The position numbers were made by a program, and so were the translations under genes. Under the pieces are notes generated by a model. That model saw only the letters and a program-made list of their open reading frames with translations, was not told the origin of the DNA and did no database searches. A stretch of 64,000 nt of DNA from assembly GCA_963841845.1 (NCBI GenBank), contig CAWJEG010000012.1:1-64000 (forward strand). The letters are read 5' to 3'. This document shows positions 15,884 through 25,864 of the stretch, piece by piece. Numbering within the stretch: position 1 is the first letter of the stretch; each line of letters starts with the position of its first letter. The stretch comes from CAVVGZ01 sp963841845 (GTDB lineage: Bacteria; Chloroflexota; Anaerolineae; Anaerolineales; Anaerolineaceae).

Positions 15884-17519
15884 ATGAAAGCCATTCGATC
15901 AATGGTTCTCGTTTCAAGTGATCCTGGAAGCATTGCAAAAGGATCTCAAGAAATTTATGACCGTTTCCAGGCAGAAATGAAGACCTTTAATATTGATGAT
16001 GAGATCACCCTTTCAATGGTTGGAGATATTGGCAGAAAGGATGTTTCTCCCCTGGTAATTGTTTATCCTGAAGCTGTCGTTTATGGACCGCTGAGTGTAG
16101 ATGATGTACCCTATATCGTAGAAGAGCACCTTTATAAGGGCAGGATAGCCACCAAATACCAGGCGCCTGCCAATGAACTAACCGGAAAAATTGCCTGGGT
16201 ATCCTCACGAAAAGGCAGCCTGCCCGCGGAAAACAGGATTGTTCTGCGCAGGGTTGGGATTATCGATCCAGGGGATATCGACGAATTCATCATCCATGAT
16301 GGTTATTCAGCCCTTGGAAAAGTCCTTGGAGAGATGTCTCCTGCCGAGGTTATCTCAGTGATTGAAAAATCGGGGTTGCGCGGCCGTGGAGGAGCCGGAT
16401 TTCCGACCGGCCTCAAATGGAAATTCGTATCAAAGACCGCCAGTGATAAAAAATATGTCATTTGTAATGCCGATGAAAGTGAACCGGGTACGTTTAAAGA
16501 CCGATTATTGCTGGAAGGCGATCCCCACAACCTGATTGAGGCTATGGCAATTGCAGCTTATGCCGTCGGTGCCGATGAAGGCTATATCTACATCCGTGGG
16601 GAGTATAAGCTGGCACAGGAGCGGTTGAGGAACGCCATTGACCAGGCTCGTCGTTATGGAATTCTGGGCAAGAATATCCTCGGCATGAATTTTTCCTTTG
16701 ACATTCATGTTCATTCTGGGGCAGGAGCCTACATATGCGGGGAAGAGACTGCCCTTATTGAATCACTGGAAGGAAAACGGGGAGAACCCCGCACAAGACC
16801 TCCATATCCAACTACCCACGGGCTTTGGGAGAAACCTACCCTGGTGAACAACGTCGAAACCCTGGGTAATATTCCCCCAATCATACTGAACGGATGCCGA
16901 CTGGTATCGCAGCATTGGTTCTCCAGGCAGTCCGGGTACCAAGGTTTACACAATCCTTGGAAATGTGAATAACACAGGCCTGATTGAGGTTCCAATGGGT
17001 ATCACATTGCGGGAGGTCATCTCCATTTATGCACAGGGAATGAAAGATAATAAACCGTTCAAACTTGCCCAAACTGGCGGCTCAAGCGGATCCATGATTC
17101 CTGCCGTACTCCAGGATACACCAATGGACTTCGATAGCTTTAATCGAGCCGGAGTATCGCTGGGGTCTGGTGCCCTGCTGGTGTGCAATGATGAGGTATG
17201 CGTGGTGGATTTAGCGAAAGTGCTTGTCAATTTCTTCCGGGAGGAAAGCTGCGGAAAATGTAATCCCTGCCGGATAGGAAACCAACGCGCATTTCAAATA
17301 TTATCAAAAATTTCCTGCGGCCTTGGAACAAACAAAGATGTTGAAGACCTCAAATTGATCAGCGAGAATCTTTATCAACTTTCCAACTGCGGACTGGGAC
17401 AAACTGCCGGTTCACCGCTGACCGATATCATTAAACATTTCCGGGCAGAGCTGGATGCACATGTTCAACTAAAAATATGTCCGGTTGGTGTATGCAGCAT
17501 GAGCGGTATGCTTGATTAA
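15884..17519 (+). CDS. nuoF: NuoF-like FMN/NADH diaphorase subunit, second copy, one frameshift
   Basis: About 545 residues. A thioredoxin-like N-terminal domain without any Cys ligands, then GLRGRGGAGFPTGLKW, CNADESEPGTFKDRLLLEGD, GAGAYICGEETALI, and the [4Fe-4S] site SCGKCNPCRIGN with SNCGLGQ. It ends soon after CPVGVCSMSG; there is no C-terminal ferredoxin domain, unlike the first copy. One extra base near 16893 (NG / ADWYRSIGSPG) breaks the frame, and the downstream part resumes at once with LGNVNNTGLIEVPMG. AGAAGGAGA precedes the start. Confidence 0.92.
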
Positions 17520-17556
17520 CAATGCTAATAAGATTAATTATTATGGAGAAGGTATT

Positions 17557-19545
17557 ATGGTCAATATCACGATTGACGGCAAACAATTCGAGGTAAAAGA
17601 AGGAACAACGGTACTCAATGCAGCCCGGGAGGCAGGCATAGATATCCCAACCCTATGCGATCATCCTTCACTAACACCGTATGGTGGCTGCCGGTTATGC
17701 GTAGTGGAGGTAGACGGGATGCGTACATTGCAGCCTTCCTGCACACTCCCGGTAAATAACAACATGGTTGTTCGCACTAATACCGAAAAAACAAAGTCTG
17801 CCCGGAAATTTGTATTAACCCTGCTCTTCAGCGAAAGAAACCATCTTTGTTCCTTCTGTGTGGTTAGCGGTGGAGACTGTGAACTTCAGAACTCAGCATA
17901 CTCCGAAGGGATGACCCACTGGCCGATCCAGCCAACCTGGCAAAAATACGGCGTGGATTCTTCCCATGAATTTATGGTGCTGGAACATAACCGCTGCATC
18001 CTTTGCCGGCGCTGTGTGCGTGCCTGTGGGGAATTGGTTGGCAATTTTACCCTGGGCTTTGAAGAACGTGGCTCCAGAAGTATGCTGATTGCAGATCTTA
18101 ATACGCCCCTCGGGGAAAGCAGTTGTATTTCCTGCGGAACTTGCGTCCAGATATGTCCTACCGGAGCTATCATTGACCGCTGGAGTGCTTACCGAGGTAG
18201 TGTGGAAAATGTCGACAAAACACCCACAATCTGCCTTGGTTGTAGTGTTGGCTGCGGGATCGAAGTGTTCACCAAGGACAACAACCTGCTGCGGATTGAA
18301 GGTAACTGGGATGGAGCGGTTAATCATGGGGTTATCTGTAAAGTAGGACGTTTCCACCCAATGAAGGAGGATCGCCAGCGAGTTTTGACCCCCATGATCC
18401 GCAAGAATGGCGCCCTAAAGGCAGCCACCTGGGATGAAGCGTTGGATGCTGCTGCCCATACTTTGAAACCGATGGTGGGTCAGGCTAACAGCGGTGTTGC
18501 CGCGCTGGCGTCTACACGATTATCAGCCGAGGCTCTCAGCGCTTTCAAACAGATCTTTGCAGATGGATTCCACAGCAGCATGGTTACCAGCATTGAAGAG
18601 GGAGCTCCGACTGCAACAACCGCCCAACTGGCAGATGAACTGAAAACCTCCTTTGAAGGCGACCTTAAAGGTTTGCTTGGATCAGATTGCGTCGTGGCAT
18701 TAGGCATCAATTTAATTGACAGCCATGAAGTCACAGGCTTCTTCGTTAAAAGGATTCATGCTGAAGGTACAAAACTGGTCACCATTGACCCTTCCTCCAA
18801 CCCTATGGATGTTCTGTCTGATCATGTTTTAAAGGGCAAGAAGGGAACGGATCTGGAGCTCATAGAAGGATTACACGCTGCCCTATACAAAAAGAACTTC
18901 GTTGAGGGAGTAGCTCCTTTTGATGTGGAGAAAATCCTAGCCAAGGCTGTCATTTCCACCGGGATATCCGAAAAAGACATCCTTGCTGCAGCTGATACCA
19001 TTGGTCAGTCTAAAAACGCCTATTTTGTTTATGGAAAAGGCATTACCCGCAACAACGACAACCGGGCGTTGAAAGCGCTCCTTGATCTGGCATCCTCAAC
19101 AAATCAGGGTGAATCAAGTAATGTTCTCAGCGTCAAAGGCCAGGCCAATAGTGTCGTAGCAAGCCGTTTATCCCTGGATAAAACCTTCGAGATGAATGGT
19201 CATAAAGCGGCATTTATCGCCTTAGGCGATGATGTACCATCTGAACGTTTGATCGAAAAAGTGGAAAAATCACCTTTCATGATTGTCCAATCCAGTTATA
19301 TTTCAAAACTGACCGCCATAGCAGACATTGTTTTCCCCGTGGAAAACTGGCTGGAATCTGAAGGACACTATATGAACCTCGAAGGAAGGCTTCAGAAAGC
19401 CAATAAATCCCTCCAGGTAGAAGAAAATATCAAATCAAACGTGGAAGTTCTCAAGAAGCTGGCAGACCGCGTCGGGTTAAATTTGGCCGAAAACTGGGAA
19501 GTGGAGTTAACCAAACGGACTCCAATATCACAAGAAATAAAATAA
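17557..19545 (+). CDS. nuoG: NuoG-like multi-cluster electron-transfer subunit (HydA/HoxU type)
   Basis: Connects diaphorase and hydrogenase parts, about 662 residues. N-terminal [2Fe-2S] domain (CDHPSLTPYGGCRLC), His/Cys [4Fe-4S] site (HLCSFCVVSGGDC), two [4Fe-4S] motifs (CILCRRCVRAC, CISCGTCVQICPTG), a further [4Fe-4S] site (CLGCSVGCGIEV...GVICKVGRF) and a long molybdopterin-oxidoreductase-like C-terminal domain. In NuoG relatives that domain usually lacks the cofactor. ATG 17557 is preferred to the in-frame ATG 17512, because GGAGAAGG precedes it and the ferredoxin domain begins there. 42 bases separate it from hoxY. Confidence 0.9.
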   Translation: MVNITIDGKQFEVKEGTTVLNAAREAGIDIPTLCDHPSLTPYGGCRLCVVEVDGMRTLQPSCTLPVNNNMVVRTNTEKTKSARKFVLTLLFSERNHLCSFCVVSGGDCELQNSAYSEGMTHWPIQPTWQKYGVDSSHEFMVLEHNRCILCRRCVRACGELVGNFTLGFEERGSRSMLIADLNTPLGESSCISCGTCVQICPTGAIIDRWSAYRGSVENVDKTPTICLGCSVGCGIEVFTKDNNLLRIEGNWDGAVNHGVICKVGRFHPMKEDRQRVLTPMIRKNGALKAATWDEALDAAAHTLKPMVGQANSGVAALASTRLSAEALSAFKQIFADGFHSSMVTSIEEGAPTATTAQLADELKTSFEGDLKGLLGSDCVVALGINLIDSHEVTGFFVKRIHAEGTKLVTIDPSSNPMDVLSDHVLKGKKGTDLELIEGLHAALYKKNFVEGVAPFDVEKILAKAVISTGISEKDILAAADTIGQSKNAYFVYGKGITRNNDNRALKALLDLASSTNQGESSNVLSVKGQANSVVASRLSLDKTFEMNGHKAAFIALGDDVPSERLIEKVEKSPFMIVQSSYISKLTAIADIVFPVENWLESEGHYMNLEGRLQKANKSLQVEENIKSNVEVLKKLADRVGLNLAENWEVELTKRTPISQEIK

Positions 19546-19587
19546 GTTTTGATGGAAAAAATTACAGATAATAACAAGGAGCAGAGA

Positions 19588-20145
19588 ATGCCAAAACCCA
19601 AAGTTGCCACTGATTGGATGTGCGGCTGTGCAGGATGTCATATGTCCTTGCTGGATATTGACGAAAGAATTTTAAAATTGATTGAATTGGTAGACCTGCG
19701 CTCCAGCCCCATTACAGATTTGAAAGTACCTGATGAATGTGGTGTCGATGTGGGTGTATTGGAAGGCGGAATAAATAACACGGCAAATGAACACCAGGCA
19801 AAATTGATGAGAAGCCGGTGTAAAATCCTGGTTTCACTGGGAGATTGTGCAGTATTCGGCGGTGTTCCAGCTATGCGCAACTATTTCACCCTGGAAGAGG
19901 CATTACGCAGGGCATATATTGAAACCGAAAGTACAGATTCTGAAGGGCAGATCCCTTCTCATCCAGATATCATGGAGCCTACCCTGGTTCGTGCAGTGCA
20001 TGAAGTAGTCCCTGTAGATATCTTTATCCCGGGCTGTCCGCCAGATGCGGATATCATTTTTTATGCTCTTGCCGAGTTAGCCCAGGGCCGCATACCAGAC
20101 CTAACTGGTGATATGCTCTCATGGGGAACCAGCACAAAATCATAG
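19588..20145 (+). CDS. hoxY: [NiFe]-hydrogenase small subunit (group 3 type)
   Basis: 185 residues. It carries the proximal [4Fe-4S] cluster with ligands in DWMCGCAGCHMS, SLGDCAVFGG and IPGCPPDA. There is no Tat signal and no medial/distal cluster domain, as in soluble HoxY/HydS-type small subunits. ATG 19588 is preferred because AAGGAG precedes it; ATG 19549 or 19552 would add a short unconserved lead. It is followed after 12 bases by the large subunit. Confidence 0.92.
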   Translation: MPKPKVATDWMCGCAGCHMSLLDIDERILKLIELVDLRSSPITDLKVPDECGVDVGVLEGGINNTANEHQAKLMRSRCKILVSLGDCAVFGGVPAMRNYFTLEEALRRAYIETESTDSEGQIPSHPDIMEPTLVRAVHEVVPVDIFIPGCPPDADIIFYALAELAQGRIPDLTGDMLSWGTSTKS

Positions 20146-20157
20146 TTGGAGGGAAAG

Positions 20158-21579
20158 ATGCCAGAAAAAATTACGATTGAACCAGTAACCCGTATAGAAG
20201 GTCATGCAAAAATTACCATTTTGATGAATGATGACGGTACTGTTGAACACGCTTATATGCATGTAAATGAGTTCCGCGGTTTCGAAAAATTCTGCGAAGG
20301 GCGTATGGTTTTTGAAATGCCGTACATTACCCCCAGGATTTGCGGGATCTGCCCGGTCAGCCATCACCTGGCATCCGCCAAAGCCGGTGATAAGGTCGTC
20401 GGCAGCCCCCCACCCAGGCCTGCCTCACTGCTGCGCGAGCTGATGCACATGGGACAGATCATCCAGAGCCATGGCATGCATTTCTTTGAGCTGGCTGGAC
20501 CAGATTTACTGCTTGGTTTTGATGCTGATCCGGAAATTCGCAATGTGGTTGGTTTAGTCGGGGCAAACCCGGAAGTGGCTGTCAAAGCTGTTATGCTGCG
20601 AAAATTCGGTCAGGAGATTATTCAAACACTGGGAGGAAGGAAAATTCATCCGGTATTTGCAGTTCCGGGTGGAGTAAATAAGTCACTTACCAGCAAAATG
20701 CGGGATGAAATTCTTACCGGACTGGATGAAGCCATCAAGACAACCCAACTTGGTTTAGCCATTATTAAAGATTGGGTAGACAAAAATCGGGAGGATGTGG
20801 AAAAATTTGCCGTCCTCCAGTCTGGTTACCTTGGTCTCATCACTCCTGAAAACGGCCTTGAGCTCTATGAGGGCAATGTCCGCCTGGTCGACAGGGAAGG
20901 CAAACAGTTGGAGCGTTTTGATATCAGCAGCTATCTGGATTATATTTCAGAGCATGTGGAACCCTGGTCTTATCTTAAATTCCCCTATTACAAGAAATTG
21001 GGTTATCCTGGCGGCGTCTACCGTGTTGGCCCTCTTGGGCGCCTTAATATTATCGAAAAAATTGACACCCCCCTTGCAAATGAAGAATTCAAGATTTACC
21101 GCTCCATCAACAACGGGAAACCTCTGGAGAATACGCTTTACTACCATTATGCCCGCCTGATTGAAACCCTGTTTGCTGCTGAACGGGTTGCGGTTTTACT
21201 GGACGACCCGGATATCCTCAGCAATGACATTATGAACACCAAGCAGGAGTTTGTTGGTGAAGGAGTTGGTGTTATTGAAGCGCCTCGGGGAACCTTGATT
21301 CACGATTACTCAACCGATAGAAGTGGAAAAATTACCCGCGTAAATTTGATTGTCTCCACAGGTCATAATAACTGGGCAATGACGTCCGCTGTTGACAGCG
21401 TGGCTAAAACATACATGAATGGTCAGCAGATTCATGAAGGGCTGTTGAACCGTGTGGAAGCAGCCATCCGGGCGCATGATCCCTGTCTATCCTGTTCTAC
21501 CCACGCAGTCGGTCAAATGCCGGTAGAAATTGAAATTTATAATTCGAAGGGCGAACTCACCCAGACCTTGCGAAGATAA
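20158..21579 (+). CDS. hoxH: [NiFe]-hydrogenase large (catalytic) subunit
   Basis: Holds the NiFe(CN)2CO active site; 473 residues. N-terminus ITIEPVTRIEGHAKI, L1 motif RICGICPVSHH (about residue 60), L2 motif DPCLSCSTH (about residue 440). After the L2 His a tail of about 24 residues (AVGQMPVEIE...) remains, to be cleaved by the endopeptidase. The form fits soluble group 3 enzymes. TTGGAGGG precedes ATG 20158, which is preferred to the in-frame TTG at 20146. Confidence 0.95.
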   Translation: MPEKITIEPVTRIEGHAKITILMNDDGTVEHAYMHVNEFRGFEKFCEGRMVFEMPYITPRICGICPVSHHLASAKAGDKVVGSPPPRPASLLRELMHMGQIIQSHGMHFFELAGPDLLLGFDADPEIRNVVGLVGANPEVAVKAVMLRKFGQEIIQTLGGRKIHPVFAVPGGVNKSLTSKMRDEILTGLDEAIKTTQLGLAIIKDWVDKNREDVEKFAVLQSGYLGLITPENGLELYEGNVRLVDREGKQLERFDISSYLDYISEHVEPWSYLKFPYYKKLGYPGGVYRVGPLGRLNIIEKIDTPLANEEFKIYRSINNGKPLENTLYYHYARLIETLFAAERVAVLLDDPDILSNDIMNTKQEFVGEGVGVIEAPRGTLIHDYSTDRSGKITRVNLIVSTGHNNWAMTSAVDSVAKTYMNGQQIHEGLLNRVEAAIRAHDPCLSCSTHAVGQMPVEIEIYNSKGELTQTLRR

Positions 21580-21601
21580 TCCAATCCAAACGATGGAAAA
21601 A

Positions 21602-21647
21602 CTCGAGGATTTGGAGATAAAACGAACTCCAGATCCTCGAATTTTTT
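21602..21647 (+). terminator. Hairpin with T-run between hoxH and endopeptidase gene
   Basis: Stem CTCGAGGAT...ATCCTCGA plus an inner TGGAG/CTCCA stem, followed by TTTTTT. It looks like an intrinsic terminator or attenuator inside the locus, able to give more structural than maturation transcript. Confidence 0.7.
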
Positions 21648-21660
21648 GGAGGTATTATTT

Positions 21661-22155
21661 TGACTCGAGATTTTAATTCTTGGCTACGGTAATCCTGACC
21701 GCCAGGATGATGGTGTAGCCTGGCACATCCTGGTAGGGGTTCATCGCCAACTTGGAAGACCGGTACCGGAAAGCTTTGAGGAGGGTCTTTGGCCAATGGG
21801 CGATAATCCAGAATTTCTCTTCTCCTTGCAGCTTACTCCGGAAACAGCAGAAATAATTGCCGAATACGACAGGGTTTGTTTTGTGGATGCCCATACCGGA
21901 AATATTAAAGAGGACTTTCACATCGAGCCTGTTACTGGACGCTATACGCAATCCCCCTTCACCCATCACATGACTCCAGCTACCTGTTTATACCTTGTGG
22001 AACAAATTTATCATATTAAACCGGAGGCAGTTTTGGTTTCCGTACGAGGTTATGAATTTGAATTCAGTCACACACTATCCAGGAAAACAGAGTTTCTGGC
22101 TCAAAAAGCAGTCACCCAAATCATGGACTGGCTGAACTTTAAAATCGGGGTGTAA
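21661..22155 (+). CDS. Hydrogenase maturation endopeptidase (HoxW/HycI family), one frameshift
   Basis: Cleaves the C-terminal tail of the large subunit after nickel insertion. Family features: ILILGYGNPDRQDDGVAW (GxGNxxxxDDG with the first Ni-binding Asp/Glu region), VDAHTG (family D-x-H region), MTPATCLYLV, and VSVRGYEFEF. About 164 residues. The likely start is TTG 21661 in frame with the rest only after removing one extra base near 21668. GGAGG lies at 21647. It directly follows its substrate gene. Confidence 0.82.
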
Positions 22156-22236
22156 TCTGGATTATTGGAGATTCTTTGGAAACCGTTATACATGACCATT
22201 TGAAAAAATCATTTCGTATAATTATCATAAAGTTAG

Positions 22237-22242
22237 TATAAT
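22237..22242 (+). promoter_or_regulatory. Possible -10 box just before hypA
   Basis: TATAAT ends 6 bases before the hypA ATG; a second TATAAT lies at 22217-22222. No good -35 is seen for either. If the nearer box is used the hypA message would be nearly leaderless, which agrees with the lack of a ribosome site. Confidence 0.3.
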
Positions 22243-22248
22243 ATTGAA

Positions 22249-22594
22249 ATGCACGAATTATCGATAACTGAAAATATCTTAAGTATTGCCAATAAACATG
22301 CTATACAGTCAAAGGCAGCCAGGGTTACCGATATCCATCTTGTTATTGGAACATTATCAAGTATCATTGATGATTCAGTCCAGTTTTACTGGGATATCAT
22401 CACAAAAGAGACAATTTGTGAGGGAGCAAAACTTACATTTTCAACGTGTGCCGGCTGAATTGCTTTGCCTTGATTGTAATAATACCTATGCGATTCAAGA
22501 CGGTCTTAGTCCATGCCCCAATTGTGGCAGTATCCGCGTAAACGTTGTTGCCGGGGAAGAATTCTGGTTGGAGAGCATTGAAATTGAAACTTAG
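22249..22594 (+). CDS. hypA: Hydrogenase nickel-insertion protein HypA, one frameshift
   Basis: Nickel metallochaperone acting with HypB. N-terminal MHELSITENIL (Met-His nickel site), central VTDIHLVIGTLSSI, zinc site with CLDC and CPNC, and a C-terminal EEFWLESIEIE. About 114 residues. One extra T in a T-run near 22440 splits it in two. No Shine-Dalgarno site is visible before the ATG. It begins the hypABFCDE run. Confidence 0.92.
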
Positions 22595-22608
22595 AGGAAC
22601 AGAAATCT

Positions 22609-23280
22609 ATGCCGACCATTAAGGTTCCCATCGTAGAAAAAATAATGGAAGCAAACGACCAGCTGGCAAACGGGATCCGGTTGAGGCTGGATCAGGCTGG
22701 AATATTCGGTCTCAATATCATGGCGTCACCAGGCTCCGGCAAAACCAGCCTGATCCTGCAAACATTATTGAAATTACCCCCGGATATCCGGCCGGCAGTG
22801 ATCGAGGGAGATACTGCACCAGTAACAATTGACGCAGAAAAAATCATGAAAATTGGTGTGCCCGCTGTTCAGATCAACACTGGAGGCGACTGCCACCTGG
22901 ATGCTGTCATGATGAGCAGGGGATTGGATGAGTTGCCCCTCAATGATATCGATCTAATAATCGTTGAGAATGTGGGCAACCTGATTTGCCCGGCAGCCTT
23001 CAACCTGGGTACACATGCCAACGTATTAATCGCCAGCATCCCGGAAGGGGATGATAAACCATATAAATATCCAAACATCTATCGTGGGCTTGATGTATTG
23101 ATCATCAATAAGACTGATCTAATGCCTTATATCGATTTTGATATGAATTATTTTCGCCAGGGAGTGGAATTGCTGAATCCCGGGCTGATTACCTTCCCGG
23201 TGTCCTGCAAAACCGGTGAGGGAATGAATGCCTGGGTGGATTGGCTGGTAAAAATAGTAAGAACAAACAGGAATGGCTGA
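22609..23280 (+). CDS. hypB: Hydrogenase nickel-incorporation GTPase HypB
   Basis: GTPase that drives nickel delivery to the large subunit; 223 residues. P-loop SPGSGKTSLI, IEGDTAPVTIDAEKI, GGDCHLDA, VENVGNLICP and the NKTD specificity motif. The N-terminal His-rich nickel-storage stretch of some HypB proteins is absent. Its stop overlaps the hypF start by 8 bases, suggesting translational coupling. Confidence 0.95.
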   Translation: MPTIKVPIVEKIMEANDQLANGIRLRLDQAGIFGLNIMASPGSGKTSLILQTLLKLPPDIRPAVIEGDTAPVTIDAEKIMKIGVPAVQINTGGDCHLDAVMMSRGLDELPLNDIDLIIVENVGNLICPAAFNLGTHANVLIASIPEGDDKPYKYPNIYRGLDVLIINKTDLMPYIDFDMNYFRQGVELLNPGLITFPVSCKTGEGMNAWVDWLVKIVRTNRNG

Positions 23281-25567
23281 TTTAATAACAGGTAAGCGAA
23301 TTCATGTAAACGGAATTGTCCAGGGGGTTGGATTTCGTCCGTTCGTATACGGACTTGCCTTGCAGAATAAACTAACCGGTTGGGTTCGAAATACTTCCAG
23401 CGGGGTTGATATCGAAGTTAATGGACCCCCACCTGGAATTGAAACCTTTCTTAACAAATTACAAAATTCTCCCCCTCCCTTAGCGAATAATCGATTCAAT
23501 TGTCGTGAAAGACTGCCCTCCAAATGGATTTCTGCAGTTTGAAATCATCTCCAGCCAGTCATCATCAGGGGATTTTATTCCCATCACGCCTGATATTTCT
23601 ATTTGTTCCGATTGCAGGAAAGAATTATTTAATCTGTAATGATCGCCGTTACCGTTATCCTTTCATCAATTGTACAAATTGTGGTCCAAGATTTTCAATT
23701 ATCAAGAACATTCCATACGACCGTCCATCTACCACCATGGCTGGTTTTGACATGTGTGATGCCTGCCGGGAGGAGTACGAGAATCCATCAGACCGCAGGT
23801 TTCACGCCCAACCAATAGCCTGCCCGACGTGTGGTCCACAGGTATCCCTGCAAACACCCGATGGCACAGTTATCAGTATTGGGGATGAGGCTATTAGAAA
23901 ATCCAGACAATTGCTAAAAAACGGAAAAATAATGGCAATAAAAGGTCTTGGTGGATACCATCTGGCCTGTGATGCGACCAATACGGATTCGATTACTGCT
24001 CTGCGCAGCCGAAAATACCGCAGTGAAAAACCATTCGCATTAATGGCATTTGACCTGAAGAGTGTTGAGAAACATTGTGTTGTCACAAAAGCCGAAGCAG
24101 CACTGCTTGAATCTCCAGCCTGCCCGATTGTGATCCTCAGGCGAAGGGATAACACACCTGTTGCCGGCCTTGCATCCCCCCATCAAAACACGCTTAGGAT
24201 TCATGCTTGCCTATACACCATTTGCATCTCTTGCTATTGGAACCGAAATTGGTTATCCGGAAACGTTGGTTATGACCAGTGGCAACCTGAGTGAAGAACC
24301 AATCGCATATCATGATGACGATTCATTTAATAAATTATCCCATGTAGCCGATGCATTTCTTGTGCATAACCGCCCCATACACATGCGAATGGATGATTCT
24401 GTTGTTAGAATTATCAACCAGAGTCCTTACCCGCTCAGGAGATCCCGTGGTTATGCACCGACTCCAATCCGGTTAAGCCATGAGGTCCCGGAAATTCTTG
24501 CTACCGGTGCCGAGTTGAAAAACACGTATTGTCTCTCAAAGAAAAATTATGCGTTTATCAGCCACCACATCGGAGATTTGGAAAATTACGAAACCTACCA
24601 AAGTTTTTCCGAAGGAATCCGCCATTTTGAGAATTTATTCAGGATAAAACCGGAAACAATCGTATGCGACATGCACCCGGATTATCTAGCAACCCGTTAC
24701 GCCAGGGAGAGGGTCCAAAATGAACCGGTTGTTCTCCTGGAAGTGCAGCACCATCATGCCCATCTGGCTTCCTGCCTGGCTGATAATCAATATCAAAATG
24801 ATAAACCGGTCATCGGGTTGATATTCGACGGGAGCGGTTATGGACCTGATCACACAATTTGGGGGGGAGAAATCCTGGTTGGAGGTTATAAATCTTACCA
24901 GAGAGCATTTAATTTGAAATACGTACGCATGCCGGGGGGAGATCTTGCTGTGAAAAATCCCTCTCGCATGGCACTATCCCATCTCTGGCATGCCAATATT
25001 GGTTGGGATCCGGATTTTCCAATTTATAGAAATACTTCGGATCATGAAATTAATATCATTCGAACCCAGATCGAAAAAGGTATAAACAGCCCTTTTACTT
25101 CCAGCATGGGTCGCTTTTTCGATGCTGTTTCTGCATTTCTGGGAATTCGATCGCAGGTAAATTATGAAGGCCAGGCAGCAATAGAGTTGGAAGCCTTGGC
25201 AAATCCGGATATCCAGGAATTTTATGAATTTACCCTATTCAAAGGTGAGATTGATCCATCCCCATTGTGGAAAAATATTGTCAGGGATGTTGCAAATGGT
25301 ACTCCCATCTCCACAATATCTGCCAAATTCCATAATAGTGTTGTCCAATTAAGCCTGCAGGTCTGTAACGAGATCCAGGCATCCAATGGGCTCCAAACAG
25401 TAGCCCTGAGTGGAGGCGTTTGGCAAAACGTTTACCTGTTGGAGAAAACCATCCGGCTACTCAGCCAGAATGGTTTTGATGTTTTGATTCATAAGAATAT
25501 CCCGGCAAATGACGGCGGTATCGCCCTTGGACAGCTGATGATAGCCGCCCATTGGATGAAAAATTAA
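23273..25567 (+). CDS. hypF: Carbamoyltransferase HypF, at least three frame breaks
   Basis: Makes the cyanide ligand precursor from carbamoyl phosphate. About 765 codons. Acylphosphatase domain (VQGVGFRPFVYGLA), zinc-finger region (CSDC, CTNCGPRFSI, CDAC, CPTCGP), YrdC-like domain (LGGYHLACDA, SEKPFALM), and Kae1-like C-terminal domain (HHHAHLASCLADN, IFDGSGYGPD, LSGGVWQN). Frame breaks lie near 23485, 23632 and 24170, each with conserved sequence resuming at once, so indel errors are more likely than true loss. Confidence 0.93.
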
Positions 25568-25591
25568 TTTATATAAAGGTTAGGTTGAAAT

Positions 25592-25861
25592 ATGTGTTTG
25601 GGAATCCCAGGAAAAATTGTTGAATTTGTTGAAAGTCCGGGGCTGCGTATGTGCAAGGTTGATTTTGGTGGAGTCATCCGCCAGGTATGTATCGAGACAA
25701 TTCCTGAGGCAAAAATCGGCGATTACACCATTGTTCATGCTGGATTCGCCCTGAGCTTGCTTAGTGAAGAGGAAGCCATGGAGACACTGGCAGCCCTCAG
25801 AGAATTATCTATTGCAGAGGAACAATTTGACCAGGAATGGAATTCCGGGAGCATGAATTAG
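25592..25861 (+). CDS. hypC: Hydrogenase assembly chaperone HypC
   Basis: 89-residue HypC/HupF family chaperone. It begins MCLGIPGKIVEF, with the essential Cys2, followed by VDFGGVIRQV and DYTIVHAGFALSLLSEEEA. It carries the Fe(CN)2CO moiety with HypD to the large subunit. It lies 24 bases after hypF and 3 bases before hypD. Confidence 0.96.
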   Translation: MCLGIPGKIVEFVESPGLRMCKVDFGGVIRQVCIETIPEAKIGDYTIVHAGFALSLLSEEEAMETLAALRELSIAEEQFDQEWNSGSMN

Positions 25862-25864
25862 CTG

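Noticed and set aside
22249..25567. Programmed ribosomal frameshifting in hypA or hypF
   Set aside because: Breaks lack slippery heptamers with downstream structures, differ in sequence and occur in many unrelated genes of the same region; sequence errors explain them better.
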